From: Tolypothrix sp. PCC 7910
GTDB lineage: Bacteria; Cyanobacteriota; Cyanobacteriia; Cyanobacteriales; Nostocaceae
Direction: 5' to 3'
NCBI RefSeq assembly: GCF_011769525.1
Contig: NZ_CP050440.1
Location: forward strand, 6,635,501-6,699,500
DNA length: 64,000 bases
In this document: positions 1 to 10,437 of the stretch, piece by piece
Layout of the letters: each line of letters starts with the position of its first letter
How positions within the stretch are numbered: the stretch's first letter is position 1
Notes under the pieces: model-generated
The model's input: the letters and a program-made list of their open reading frames with translations, nothing else
Database searches by the model: none
Told to the model about the DNA's origin: nothing
Program-made: the position numbers and the translations under genes

Positions 1-648
1 ATCCTGTCCAAAATAGCGTTTGGGTGAGTGATGAAAGCGGCTAATAATTTCTTTTAAAGCACTACTAGTTCCTTGCGCGATCGCTTTTTTTCTGTTGTCG
101 CTAGCTTCCCTACCCATTTTCAGTTGTAAGGCCGATAATCGCGAAATTTCTAACTCGCTTTTAATTTCCGTACTGCGGCGATCAATATCTAGAACAACTG
201 GAATGAGATTTTGCGATTCTAAGGTAGGAACGCGGAATACTTCATGATATATCTGATAAAGCTTTTTACTAACAGCACGGCGAAAGCGATCGCTTGTACC
301 TAAACATAGTTCAATTTGGCGAATTGCTTCTAAAAATCGTTCTCTATTATCACTTTCAAACACTTCACTTAAGCGGCTAGGTTCGATTTCCAGATTCTTA
401 CTAATATCAGCAATAAATTTATCCCAATCGCTAGCACTGACATCGGGTAAAGCAATTCCCGCCGGAGAATTCAGCCATTGCGCCATGCGATCGCGCAGTC
501 GCATTTCTTGTTCTCTGGGTAATACTTCAGCGATGGGTACTTCAATGGGATCGAAAAGGGTAACGGTAGAGTTGGATGTACCAAAATCGACAGCTAACCA
601 TCCGGGAAATCTTTTTTGTTGTTCGCTATTTAGTTGGGAGGAGTTCAT
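1..648 (-). CDS. Hsp70/DnaK-like ATPase, N-terminal part (cut by window edge)
   Basis: The reading frame starts at an ATG whose first base is 648 and stays open to base 1 (216 codons), so only the N-terminus is present. It begins MNSSQLNSEQQKRFPGWLAV and contains DFGTSNSTV at about residues 21-29, the phosphate-1 loop of the actin/Hsp70 ATPase fold. After that come charged, helix-rich residues unlike canonical DnaK, so this is a divergent Hsp70-like protein, not the housekeeping chaperone. It lies 188 bp downstream of a dynamin-like GTPase on the same strand, which suggests co-transcription. The start is supported by the motif lying close to the N-terminus. The specific function is unknown; the ATPase fold is inferred from the one visible loop. 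Confidence 0.75.
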   Translation of the reverse strand, partial: MNSSQLNSEQQKRFPGWLAVDFGTSNSTVTLFDPIEVPIAEVLPREQEMRLRDRMAQWLNSPAGIALPDVSASDWDKFIADISKNLEIEPSRLSEVFESDNRERFLEAIRQIELCLGTSDRFRRAVSKKLYQIYHEVFRVPTLESQNLIPVVLDIDRRSTEIKSELEISRLSALQLKMGREASDNRKKAIAQGTSSALKEIISRFHHSPKRYFGQD

Positions 649-750
649 AGGATTTGTTGAAGGGATAATTGGAAACGCAGAGGTTCGTAGAGTGTCTACT
701 TTGCGTCCTTTGCGCCTTTGTGGTTCGTTTAAAAATCCAAATAAACGAAC

Positions 751-799
751 CGCGTTCGCGTTGGCGGAGCCTCTCGCAGAGAAGCGTCTCGCAGAGAAG
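751..799. repeat. dispersed cyanobacterial GCGTCTCGCAGAGAAG-type repeat
   Basis: A roughly 49-bp GC-rich stretch between the dynamin-like and Hsp70-like genes contains CTCTCGCAGAGAAG followed by a near-copy GTCTCGCAGAGAAG. Each is a small palindrome around CTCGCAGAG. Interspersed repeats of this look are familiar from Nostoc-type genomes. No ORF, transposase or target duplication is visible. Confidence 0.6.
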
Positions 800-836
800 A
801 CACGAAGTACACGAAGAAAGAGAATAAGAAGGATAT

Positions 837-3371
837 TTACCAATTCTTCGTTGAGACATCAGCGAGAATTTTTAACCAAGTAGGAATAGATGATTGTGAT
901 GGGGTGTCGCCAGCAGCAATATGTCTAAGTAAATTCTCTTTTTTAGAAATATTTTGCAAACTAGGAATAATTTGATCTAAAATTCCTTGTAATTCAGCGT
1001 TCACTTTTTGATTCACTTCGCTGACATATTGCACAAGATGCAGACTGGCGCTAGCAGTAATTTCATCTCTTAGACGCAAGACAAAAAGTTGATGATTGTT
1101 TGCTTTAGGCGCACCATTACGTTCAGGGGCCCAATCAAAAATTTGCCCTATATTGTGTTTTTCATCTTGACGCGCCAAGGGAAATATCATTTCCGGTATA
1201 ATCGATTTTTCTTGATTATGAATCTCAGAAATGATTGCTTCTTGCCATTGATTAGGGTCACAGCCTAAAAGTAGTTTATAAAAAAGTTCCGCTTCTTCGA
1301 TACCAAATTTTGATTCAATATCTGATTCCATCTCTGGGTTGAGATTTGTTTGCAAAAATTCCCGTTCTTTAGCGACGTAATTTGATAATTTAGTCAGCAA
1401 ATCTCCAATCGCTTGACTAATGCGATCGCGCGCAAATTCTTCTACTTCTTGAATCGTCTTGGCAAAGATGGGATAAAAATCGTCGCTTTTGGTGGGAATT
1501 GTAATATTAACTCGGTTTCCCCGCTCAAATAACTTCCCAGCTGCACCTTTAGATTCGGTGAGGGCGATTGTACCATTATTGACTTTGTTGAACAGTAAAG
1601 TCCATTGACTCCAACTGAGGATTCTAAAAGTTAATTCATCTTTAACAACATCGCTAACAGCAACACTGCGCCTATCTTTGAGTGGTTCTTTTCCTAAATC
1701 TTTTTGAAAATTTCTATAGCTTTTATCTAAATTTTCAATTGCTTCTCGTAGTTCTAGAAAAGCAGGACTGTCTCCGGTGGGTATTCCTTGTTCGTGAATT
1801 TCGTGGAGAATATTTTTGAGATTATCTTGTTGTTGACGCACAACTTCCGCCGCACGTTTTGTATCTTCATACAATTGCTTCAGTCCGTGGGTAGCGACGT
1901 GTTTTTGAATTAATTCTCGCAGCTTACTAATACCCCCATCTTGAGCAAAGTAACCGAGTTGTCTGCCAAGATAATTACGCCCATCGGATGTTAATAAGCG
2001 ATCGCTTAATCTGCCCCATTTTTCTTGTAACCTTTTAGAACGGTCTAAATAATCGGGATAATCGAGGTTAGCTAAAAACTCTGGCGAACCTGCTTTTACG
2101 GAAGTGGAACGCTTTGCTAAATCTGCTAGTCCTAAAAGTGGTGATAGTAAAACGATGCGGTCTTTTTGAGTAGTAAAAGCGCTGGCTGCGTCAATAGTTG
2201 TTTGTAAAACTTTAAGTTTCTGAAAAACGCTGCTTTCCTGTAAAGGATGATGATCACCGCTATCGTTAATCAGTTGATCGAGTTCCCTTTCTCCACCTTC
2301 GCTTTCCAAGGGAAGTTGATCGAACCGTCCCACACCCACCAGAATCAAATCCTTGAGGTCTTGTCCTGGTCGCTGCTGCTGCATCATGGTAAAGATTTTA
2401 TTAGCGCGATCGCTTCCGGGAGATTTACCATTTAGCAATACGAGAATTGTCTGCACCTCTGCTAATTCTCGCAGGGATAAAAATGTGTCGCGCGTTCCTG
2501 AATTAGACGCACCCAACCCGGGAAAGTCCAGCAAAATAAATTCTGAAGCACCCGTTACATCCCAAATTTCTCGTGAGATTTTCACTTCAATATCTACACG
2601 GCGAATCAATGGGAAACTATTCTGTAATAACTTTGAGGCTAATCTTTGCGGTGGACTTGGTAATTTAATATGAGCAGGTGGTAAATCATCAAAGCTGAGG
2701 GTTTGAATCGCCATTGGCTGCTCGAGTAACTGCAACCCCTCACGGGCAGTGGTAGCATTAATTTGGTAGCATCCACCACACATTGCCTCACCGTAAGAAT
2801 TATAAGCGCGGATAAACGTCACTAACTCCCGCAGTAGATAACGCAACTCTAAATTATTGCTACTCTTCCAAGTTTCCTCACACCAACTGAGAATATCTTT
2901 TGGTTCCTTCAGCTTCGACAGCAGCGCCGGTGGAAGTCCAGCAGCAATGGTGCGACGGTTGGCTTCTCCCAACATAAACCGCAGACAATCATGTACACCT
3001 TCATCATCTAGATACTCTACGGTAAAATTGCCTAGCTGAGTAGTAGCAAAGCCTTCCTGAGGGATGATATGTATAGCTGTAACGTTCCCCGTAGTTGGAT
3101 TTTCACTTACAGGTAAAGCATCAGCGTAGCCAATTAAGCTACCTAGCAGCAAAGTTTTCCCACTGCTAAATTCACCCATCACCCCAATTTTGACAGGTGA
3201 GGTAGCCAGTTCTACAGTTTTTTGAGCAGCTTCCCGCAAGCGAAACAGACTCTCATCAAGACTAGCTGGTACCCAATCTTCTTGCTTGGAGGGATATTCA
3301 GGTACAGAGTCTAATTTCTGGAGGATGAATTCGCCATACTCTTTAAAACGCTCCAGTTGTTCTGTTTCCAT
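837..3371 (-). CDS. dynamin-like large GTPase
   Basis: An 844-residue protein with a dynamin-type GTPase domain in the N-terminal half. The P-loop GEFSSGKT is at residues 66-73, a switch I threonine lies in ENPTTGNVT (about 90-98), and the switch II motif DFPG is at 282-285 in LLDFPGLGAS. The G4 position reads GRFD instead of the usual TKxD, so this motif is divergent. The C-terminal half is long and helical, as expected of a dynamin stalk. Bacterial dynamins remodel or protect membranes in a nucleotide-dependent way; that role here is inference. No transmembrane segment is obvious. The start METEQLERF fits the family, with the P-loop about 65 residues in. The Hsp70-like gene follows on the same strand. 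Confidence 0.8.
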   Translation of the reverse strand: METEQLERFKEYGEFILQKLDSVPEYPSKQEDWVPASLDESLFRLREAAQKTVELATSPVKIGVMGEFSSGKTLLLGSLIGYADALPVSENPTTGNVTAIHIIPQEGFATTQLGNFTVEYLDDEGVHDCLRFMLGEANRRTIAAGLPPALLSKLKEPKDILSWCEETWKSSNNLELRYLLRELVTFIRAYNSYGEAMCGGCYQINATTAREGLQLLEQPMAIQTLSFDDLPPAHIKLPSPPQRLASKLLQNSFPLIRRVDIEVKISREIWDVTGASEFILLDFPGLGASNSGTRDTFLSLRELAEVQTILVLLNGKSPGSDRANKIFTMMQQQRPGQDLKDLILVGVGRFDQLPLESEGGERELDQLINDSGDHHPLQESSVFQKLKVLQTTIDAASAFTTQKDRIVLLSPLLGLADLAKRSTSVKAGSPEFLANLDYPDYLDRSKRLQEKWGRLSDRLLTSDGRNYLGRQLGYFAQDGGISKLRELIQKHVATHGLKQLYEDTKRAAEVVRQQQDNLKNILHEIHEQGIPTGDSPAFLELREAIENLDKSYRNFQKDLGKEPLKDRRSVAVSDVVKDELTFRILSWSQWTLLFNKVNNGTIALTESKGAAGKLFERGNRVNITIPTKSDDFYPIFAKTIQEVEEFARDRISQAIGDLLTKLSNYVAKEREFLQTNLNPEMESDIESKFGIEEAELFYKLLLGCDPNQWQEAIISEIHNQEKSIIPEMIFPLARQDEKHNIGQIFDWAPERNGAPKANNHQLFVLRLRDEITASASLHLVQYVSEVNQKVNAELQGILDQIIPSLQNISKKENLLRHIAAGDTPSQSSIPTWLKILADVSTKNW

Positions 3372-3831
3372 AGAGTATTTTTTGCTCTAAGATAAATTGC
3401 TGTGAGTTTTATAACACAAAAAATATCACCCTTGCCTGACAGGAATTTAAAATTAAAAATTCACAATTTTTTACTATACATAGCACTTCTAAATACAAAA
3501 TTTCCTAAGTTCATCACTAATCAAATTAGCCGTCCTCTGCGTGACTTAGCGCTGATTTTGCGTGACTCGGCGTTTAAAAATTTGCCCAATTATGGTAATT
3601 ACAAAGAATGTTAATTACCGCCTTGTGTTCCCATTATTCTTTATAAAGAATTAACAACTATAAAATTATTGATTTTGTATTTTTTGCTAACTATTTATGT
3701 TTTGATATATTAGATAATCCATTTAGACGCATCCTAATAATCAAGTGCATCTCTCATATCTGCCTTAAAGAGGCTAAAGGCAGAAAGTTAGATAGGGGTG
3801 TAGAAATAAATTTGGCAGTAATGATTGGTTA

Positions 3832-3873
3832 AATTCGCGATCGCATTTTAGGAAGAGGGTGCGATCGCGAATT
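3832..3873. repeat. perfect 14-bp inverted repeat built on HIP1 octamers
   Basis: AATTCGCGATCGCA at 3832-3845 is mirrored exactly by TGCGATCGCGAATT at 3860-3873 around a 14-base loop. Each arm carries the HIP1 octamer GCGATCGC. It lies in a gene-free region about 460 bp from the nearest gene. It could form a strong hairpin on either strand; no T-run follows, so it is not a typical terminator. Confidence 0.75.
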
Positions 3874-3935
3874 ATCTATTGTTTGTTATTTGGTAATTGG
3901 TAATTGCAATTTTTTCCCTTGTCCCCTCATCTCTC

Positions 3936-3989
3936 CAATCCCCAGTCCCCAGTCCCCAGTCCCCAGTCCCCAGTCCCCAGTCCCCAGCA
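3936..3989. repeat. CCCCAGT heptamer tandem repeat (STRR)
   Basis: About seven uninterrupted copies of the 7-bp unit CCCCAGT. This is the short tandemly repeated repetitive sequence class described for heterocystous cyanobacteria. It sits in a non-coding gap. Confidence 0.9.
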
Positions 3990-4394
3990 CCCATGAGGGG
4001 AGAAAACCCTCTAGTCACCAATAAATTTTCGTGTGAGAATCATTTTCTCAATATTATTACTGAGTCAAAGATTCCTCTGAATCCGCCTACTGCCATATAT
4101 TTCAACTGTGGGATGGCTGATTTTTATTGTAGGCTTCACGAATCTTTGACAGATTCTTTACGGAAACTTAACCTAAAATTATTGAAATTTTAACCTAAAC
4201 CCTGTTTACTGAAGAGTAATTCACTTTTTGCTGCAACATTTGAACCCCTCAAACAACCTGGATTTTCAGGACTTGAGGGGATTCTTTGTTTACAAGTGCG
4301 ATCGCTTCAGCTTCTTCTGCAAATATAAACGCACCTGATTTATATTTTTAATTTGCATTTTCTACTGCAATAACTTTATGTTTTTAAACCCAAT

Positions 4395-4436
4395 CCCCAT
4401 TACCCCTTATCCCCAGAGGGGGCCCCGAGTTCCCCA
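4395..4436. repeat. 42-bp GC-rich element, copy A
   Basis: This 42-bp block is the exact reverse complement of the blocks at 10326-10367 and 23279-23320. It contains the palindrome GGGGCCCC and is flanked by CCCCAAT/CCCCAGT heptamers. Its length is six 7-bp units, so it keeps the phase of the surrounding heptamers. Confidence 0.85.
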
Positions 4437-4463
4437 GTCACCAATCCCCAATACCCAATCCCT

Positions 4464-5453
4464 TCATTCATTCTCAATTGTTAGCAGAACTTTGAGATAT
4501 AGATTTTCAACTCTGCGAGTTTGCAATTCACCCAACGAAGCATAATTGAGCAATCCCGGAGAGCCGTTAACTTCGATAATAGTGTAGTCTGCCATTGGCA
4601 TGGTGATATCGCTAGTAATAATATCCACTCCTGCTAACCTTAAACTCATATCTTTAGCGATATTAATTGCCAACTTTTTAAAATCAGGATGAATACTGTC
4701 GCTGACATCTATAGCATCTCCGCCACTTGATAAATTTGCATTATCTAAAAGATAAACAATATTGCCTTGGGGAAGTACGCTATCAAAGGTTAATTTTTGC
4801 CTTTTTAATTTTTGAGCAATTCTAAAATCTTCAAAATCGATAATTTTTCTATAATTTTGGTTAAGAATCGCTTTCTTTTGATGCAAAAGCTCTAAAATAT
4901 TAGATTCGCCATCACCCACAATAAATAAAGGAATTCTCTGATAGGCAATCATCACTTCTTGGTCTAAAACTACAATTCTGTAGTCATTACCAACATGGAA
5001 GCGCTCAACAATGAAGCCGGGAGTGATTTGTAATATTTTTTTTGCTACTTGATAGTATTCTCGCTTATTATAAACCTTAGTTACTAATCTACCTTGGCTA
5101 AGATTCAGAGGTTTAACTATTACAGGTAATCCTAAATATTTAGCATAGTTAAAACCATCATCGATATTTCTTAATGTATCAATTTGTTTGCATAGTTTTT
5201 CATCAAAAAAAGTTTTACCTTCAGGAACTTTATAGCCAAAATGATTAAGAAAAAAACTAGAGGAGCCTTTATCCTTTGCTAGTTCTGCTGCTCCAAAACC
5301 ATTTATATTGAAATGAGTAGAGCGAAAAACAGTTTTCTTCCCATTTTTAAAAGTAATGTGACCGACATATTTACATTCTGGGTCTAATACTAATACTGCC
5401 CCAATTTGCTCAACAACTTTTTGAATTATTGTGACAACAAATGGTGTCTTCAT
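4464..5453 (-). CDS. ATP-grasp ligase, cyanophycin synthetase/RimK-like
   Basis: A 329-residue ATP-grasp enzyme. An N-terminal region (1-60) with FNINGFGAAELAKDK precedes the ATP-binding lid segment LGLPVIVKPLNLSQGR (about 108-123). The magnesium-binding end motif EVNGSPGLLNY lies near 293-303. The arrangement resembles the ATP-grasp half of cyanophycin synthetase and glutathione synthetase-like ligases, but the Mur-ligase half of CphA is absent. It should join an amino acid or peptide to a carboxylate through an acyl-phosphate; the substrate cannot be read from the sequence. The gene stands alone between two non-coding gaps. The ATG at 5453 is the first start and gives a complete domain. Confidence 0.8.
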   Translation of the reverse strand: MKTPFVVTIIQKVVEQIGAVLVLDPECKYVGHITFKNGKKTVFRSTHFNINGFGAAELAKDKGSSSFFLNHFGYKVPEGKTFFDEKLCKQIDTLRNIDDGFNYAKYLGLPVIVKPLNLSQGRLVTKVYNKREYYQVAKKILQITPGFIVERFHVGNDYRIVVLDQEVMIAYQRIPLFIVGDGESNILELLHQKKAILNQNYRKIIDFEDFRIAQKLKRQKLTFDSVLPQGNIVYLLDNANLSSGGDAIDVSDSIHPDFKKLAINIAKDMSLRLAGVDIITSDITMPMADYTIIEVNGSPGLLNYASLGELQTRRVENLYLKVLLTIENE

Positions 5454-6069
5454 TTTTATAAATTATCAGGTTTAAATTTAATCCTATATTTTGTAGTGTG
5501 TATTACACTCTGTTAACGCATCATCTTTGAATTTTTTGACGGGAATATTTTTTAATTGCAAGTGGCTTAAGGGGTCATACCCCACAGATACAAATTGCAC
5601 AACTTGCCCAGTATATATTCAATTGTTATGTACTGAATTGTCAACCCCGAAATCGATGTCAAAGCTGTCCAGATTGCAAGATGAGCAACAAATCGATTTA
5701 GTTAGTGCTAAATCTTAACAAAACTAGTTCAGTTAATTGTTGTGCAGGCAAAATAATTTTTTACTCAAAACTTGCACAGAAAAAAATTATTTTTTTTCCA
5801 TGACACCATTAATAGAGTAATCTTAAAACTAAGTACACCAGCTCCTAATTGCAGTGAAAATAGCAAGCTTAGTAGAGCATTTAATTATAGAAGTAAAATT
5901 TCATACTAGAAATAGAAAATTTGCTACCTGCACTGCTTAGTACCAGGTGTTGACAACACAAAAATAATGTATTACTAAGGGTGCATTGCTCATTAAAAAG
6001 GCGTTAGTCCATCCCCGCCAAGAGACTTACTAACGCCCCTAACTTAGCTTCTAAAGGATAATTTAGATC
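5454..6069. other. AT-rich intergenic region with a leader hairpin
   Basis: Divergent region between the ATP-grasp gene (minus) and the 78-residue gene (plus). Its most ordered part is an inverted repeat, GGCGTTAGT at 6000-6008 with ACTAACGCC at 6029-6037, ending 32 bp before the downstream ATG. AAGGA at about 6055 is a likely ribosome-binding site. A small Cys-containing frame around 5550-5700 was considered and not accepted. Confidence 0.55.
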
Positions 6070-6306
6070 ATGCCACAAAATACCGAATATCAAGCTTCTA
6101 CAGCAGAAAATCAACCTAAAGGCTATAGACAACGCCTAAATACTTGGGCAATCACTCGTATTGTTCCCAATACAGATCCAGTGATTGTGGCTCGATTCCG
6201 CAGCCGTTCTGATGCTGATGGCTATTTGCGCCACTTGCGCCAAGTAATACCAAACACTACTTTTGAGATTGTTGTGGATTGTAAACGCGATGAAGCTGTG
6301 ATTTAA
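6070..6306 (+). CDS. small conserved hypothetical protein, 78 aa
   Basis: A 78-residue protein beginning MPQNTEYQASTAENQPKGYR. The first 25 residues look disordered. They are followed by a compact segment (WAITRIVPNTDPVIVARFRSR, continuing to DADGYLRHLRQVIPN) that alternates predicted strands and a helix, like a small alpha/beta domain. A ribosome-binding site AAGGA lies about 12 bases upstream. I do not recognise a named family; proteins of this appearance are common as unknowns in cyanobacteria. It converges on chlN (opposite strand, about 190 bp away), so it is not in the chl operon. Confidence 0.7.
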   Translation: MPQNTEYQASTAENQPKGYRQRLNTWAITRIVPNTDPVIVARFRSRSDADGYLRHLRQVIPNTTFEIVVDCKRDEAVI

Positions 6307-6492
6307 AGGATGAACTGTAAAGGATGAAAGTGTAGCCAATATTCTCAAGAAAAAAGGCGAACTTTACGTTCACCCTTAAATAGATAGTGTTACCTTCTTA
6401 GTTCTGAGCCTTAAGTGCAGAGTGCTGAGTTAAGTAGACAGTATTCAGGACTCGGCACTTGTAACTCAGTATTGTTGATTAAAATTGAAATT

Positions 6493-7920
<1,428 letters not shown>

Positions 7921-8050
7921 TTAAAGCGAACAAGGCAGGTGAACATAGGGCAGGTATGTGGGGAAAGAACCATTCTTCCCCCAAACTCCTGTGATATGTG
8001 GTACATAGCACCAGCCAGCAAACCCTAAATTCAACAGGAACGCTAAAAAA

Positions 8051-8788
8051 TTAAGCGTTGGGGAAGAGACGGGCAATTTCTGAATCATCGAAAACGCCAG
8101 CTGGCAGTTCTTCCCCTAAAAAGTCATTACTTGCATCACCCTTCTGTAGCGATGTTTCGTCACCCCAAACATCTGATAACACGTCACTGAAGGCGTTCTC
8201 ATCTGGTGACTCTAAATCTTCCAGTATTTGGTCATCAAGCTTGATTTCTGATGATGTTGTCTCGAAGGAAATATCACCAAACTCATCTTCCTCAGCAGAT
8301 GTTTGTGAGTTATTGGCGTTTAGCCCACTCACAATCGTAAATTCTTGAGCAACCGCTACATTAGCAAAGCCATTGCTTTGAGGATTGTTCTCTGTATGAT
8401 GATGGGCGCTTTCTTCAGCAACAGCAGCAGCTTGGTAATGATAATTATCTAAATCTTTAGGATTTACGCGATTACCAAGAGCTATGTCTGGGTCAAAATG
8501 CAAATCCAGTACTTCAATTAAAGTGTCAGCGTCAGGATTAAGTTTGGAAAAGGGTAGCATTAACTGCGCTAGTTTTGGTTCTAACGCGTTGGTAACTCCC
8601 AGGATGAGGTAAGAAGGTGGTCGCTTCCCTCCATCGGGGGTGTACACTGATTCCACTTCCATATGGAGAGTAATCCAGTCACGATTAGCCTGGAAAAACT
8701 CCAACCATTTTTGCTTTAATGAGTCTGTAAAGCTATGAAAAAAAGCCATACTATTTTCCCCATCCTGGAATTTTGATGATTTATACAA
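8051..8788 (-). CDS. conserved cyanobacterial protein between chlL and chlN (DUF5331-like)
   Basis: A 245-residue acidic protein. The N-terminal 100 residues ([20 protein letters not shown] onward) form a recognisable conserved domain; the rest is low-complexity and Asp/Glu/Ser-rich. The first ATG (8788) overlaps the chlL stop by 8 bp. A second in-frame ATG at 8749, starting MAFFHSF after GGGGAAAA, may be the real start. Cyanobacterial chlL and chlN often have such a gene between them; the DUF5331 assignment is from memory. Tight packing with chlL implies co-transcription and a possible accessory role in dark chlorophyll synthesis, which is inference. Confidence 0.8.
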   Translation of the reverse strand: MYKSSKFQDGENSMAFFHSFTDSLKQKWLEFFQANRDWITLHMEVESVYTPDGGKRPPSYLILGVTNALEPKLAQLMLPFSKLNPDADTLIEVLDLHFDPDIALGNRVNPKDLDNYHYQAAAVAEESAHHHTENNPQSNGFANVAVAQEFTIVSGLNANNSQTSAEEDEFGDISFETTSSEIKLDDQILEDLESPDENAFSDVLSDVWGDETSLQKGDASNDFLGEELPAGVFDDSEIARLFPNA

Positions 8789-9647
8789 TCATCAAGTCTA
8801 ATTCCTCTTCCGGATTACGCACCTGGGGTTTATTCGGATTTAGATAAAAATCGGATAATAAAGAGAACAATTCACGGTCTTGGGCATCATTTGGTACAAC
8901 CCCTTCTGGACGTGCGAGAATTTGGTCGGCAATGTTGAGATAGTAGTCGCAAACGTAGCTTAAAGAAGGGTCGGATTCTGCCATTTCAAACAAAGTTTTA
9001 CCTTTAACACGAGAAACTCGAATATCTTCTATTAAAGGTAGAACTTCCAAAACTGGCATTGGTACTGCTTCTACATATTTTTCAATCAAATCGCGCTTGG
9101 AAGTGCGATTACCAATTAAACCAGCTAAACGCAGTGGGTGAGTTCTAGCTTTCTCTCTCACGGAAGCAGCAATCCGATTGGCGGCAAACAAAGCATCAAA
9201 GCCGTTGTCGGTCACAATCATGCAGTAATCAGCATAGTTGAGTGGCGCTGCAAAACCGCCGCACACAACGTCACCAAGTACATCAAATAAAATCACGTCA
9301 TACTCATCAAAAGCGTTGAGTTCTTTCAGTAATTTCACGGTCTCACCGACCACATATCCACCACATCCGGCTCCTGCTGGCGGGCCACCTGCTTCCACGC
9401 AATCAACACCACCATAGCCTTTGTAAATTACATCTTCCGGCCAAACATCTTCGTAGTGATAGTCTTTTTCTTGCAGAGTATCGATAATAGTCGGAATCAA
9501 AAATCCGGTGAGCGTAAAAGTACTATCGTGTTTAGGGTCGCAGCCAATTTGCAGTACTTTCTTGCCGCGTTTTGCTAGGGCGACTGAGATGTTACAGCTA
9601 GTTGTGGATTTGCCGATTCCACCTTTTCCATAAACTGCTAGTTTCAC
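8781..9647 (-). CDS. chlL: light-independent protochlorophyllide reductase iron protein L
   Basis: A 288-residue NifH-like ATPase that passes electrons to the ChlN/ChlB complex. The P-loop [12 protein letters not shown] lies at residues 6-17. The two cysteines that hold the bridging 4Fe-4S cluster are visible in [10 protein letters not shown] and GDVVCGGFA. Length and ends match the family. It is the first gene of the chlL, middle gene, chlN group. About 370 bp upstream, a structured RNA candidate runs in the opposite direction. Confidence 0.98.
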   Translation of the reverse strand: MKLAVYGKGGIGKSTTSCNISVALAKRGKKVLQIGCDPKHDSTFTLTGFLIPTIIDTLQEKDYHYEDVWPEDVIYKGYGGVDCVEAGGPPAGAGCGGYVVGETVKLLKELNAFDEYDVILFDVLGDVVCGGFAAPLNYADYCMIVTDNGFDALFAANRIAASVREKARTHPLRLAGLIGNRTSKRDLIEKYVEAVPMPVLEVLPLIEDIRVSRVKGKTLFEMAESDPSLSYVCDYYLNIADQILARPEGVVPNDAQDRELFSLLSDFYLNPNKPQVRNPEEELDLMIV

Positions 9648-10014
9648 TTTTGTTTGCCTCTTAATAGTTTATTTTCAAACTCTTGGCTGAAACATTTGCC
9701 TTCACCTAGCCTGAGATGGCGATGCGTGAGGTCTTGTGATGTCATTATTGTCCAAACTACAACGAAAATAAAGGGGCTTTAAATATGAAAATAGAAGCTA
9801 TATAAATATTTAAAATAAATTATAGCTATTTTTCTATATAAATCACCCTAAAAGCTTCAAAAAATAGCTTTTTTGTCTAAATGAATTATTTATTAAAAAA
9901 TTTTATAAAATTAGTAACAAAAGACAAAAGCTATAAATCGACTAATATCTATGGGTTCCATTGATTTTGTTTATGCTATTGTCAGTGGATGAGAGGCATA
10001 AATACTTAATGCCA
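9648..10014. other. chlL upstream region, AT-rich
   Basis: AT-rich divergent spacer between chlL and the folded RNA candidate. It has several A/T tracts near 9790-9910, probably holding the chlL promoter, but I could not settle on unambiguous -35/-10 boxes for chlL. No ORF of interest is present. Confidence 0.5.
9979..10008 (+). promoter_or_regulatory. candidate promoter for the folded RNA
   Basis: TTGTCA at 9979-9984 and TACTTA at 10003-10008 are separated by 18 bp, a plausible sigma-70-type pair. They would start transcription near 10015, which gives an RNA of about 185 nt up to the end of the closing stem. The boxes overlap a short inverted repeat (GGCAT at 9995-9999 with ATGCC at 10009-10013). 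Confidence 0.35.
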
Positions 10015-10200
10015 CTGGGGAATACAGAGATTCAGCCTTGGAAGGATGGAATACCAAACAACTCTCCATACCTGAATAAAAACGCCCACAGGCTAGAAGC
10101 TGCTGGCTAAAATCCAGAGATTAGCTTTCTAGCTGTGGGTTAGCTTTTGGGGTCAGGGAACCCTAAGGGCAACCTGAGGCTGAAATTCTGAGATATTTAA
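10015..10200 (+). ncRNA. structured RNA candidate, 6S RNA (ssaA)-like
   Basis: About 185 bases fold by eye into one long rod. A closing stem pairs 10025-10041 with 10173-10190 (TTCAGCCT against AGGCTGAA at its core). A large central bubble follows, containing CCTAAGGG on the 3' side. CCTGA (10071-10075) then pairs with TCAGG (10153-10157). A terminal hairpin pairs CCCACAG (10085-10091) with CTGTGGG (10133-10139), continues as GCTAGAA with TTCTAGC, and is capped by CTGG/CCAG. A closing stem, open bubble and long apical stem at 180-190 nt is the architecture of bacterial 6S RNA, which binds RNA polymerase. There is no ORF here. Strand choice rests on the promoter-like boxes. The identity is inferred from structure, not sequence similarity. 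Confidence 0.5.
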
Positions 10201-10325
10201 GAAAATCTTGCTTTTATAGCTGCAACCTTTCACTTCATTAGATGTGTTCGCAGCCATTGTTGATGCAAGTGATTTTTAATATGCAACAAATTATTAAATT
10301 TTTAAATTATCGAGGGGCGGGGGAT

Positions 10326-10367
10326 TGGGGAACTCGGGGCCCCCTCTGGGGATAAGGGGTAATGGGG
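10326..10367. repeat. 42-bp GC-rich element, copy B
   Basis: Identical to 23279-23320 and the reverse complement of 4395-4436. It lies among GGGGATT heptamers in the gap downstream of the TIGR02450-type gene. Confidence 0.85.
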
Positions 10368-10392
10368 ATTAGGGAACAAGGGAAGAAATTTT

Positions 10393-10427
10393 GATTACCC
10401 ATTACCCATTACCCATTACCCATTACC
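10393..10427. repeat. ATTACCC heptamer tandem repeat
   Basis: Five consecutive 7-bp units of ATTACCC ending just before the stop codon of the adjacent minus-strand gene. Confidence 0.85.
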
Positions 10428-10437
10428 AAACCCCTAT

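Larger units (their letters stand above)
3372..4463. other. 1.1-kb intergenic region with repeats, no gene recognised
   Basis: AT-rich DNA between the start of the dynamin-like gene and the end of the ATP-grasp gene. It contains a HIP1-based inverted repeat (3832-3873), CCCCAGT heptamers (3936-3989) and one copy of the 42-bp GC-rich element (4395-4436). Short open frames over the heptamers are repeat translations (PSPQSPVPSPQ) and I do not accept them as genes. Confidence 0.7.

Noticed and set aside
485-883. 132-residue plus-strand frame at the left end
   Set aside because: It is antisense to the Hsp70-like gene and runs through a dispersed repeat; the minus frame has the protein-family motif.
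3897-4193. 98-residue frame over the CCCCAGT array
   Set aside because: Its N-terminal half is translated heptamers and the rest is AT-rich DNA without coding pattern.
5527-5718. 63-residue frame and an overlapping Cys-rich frame upstream of the 78-aa gene
   Set aside because: The first depends on a TTG start and has no ribosome-binding site; the second (ending CQSCPDCKMSNKSI) has no start codon. Neither shows family features.
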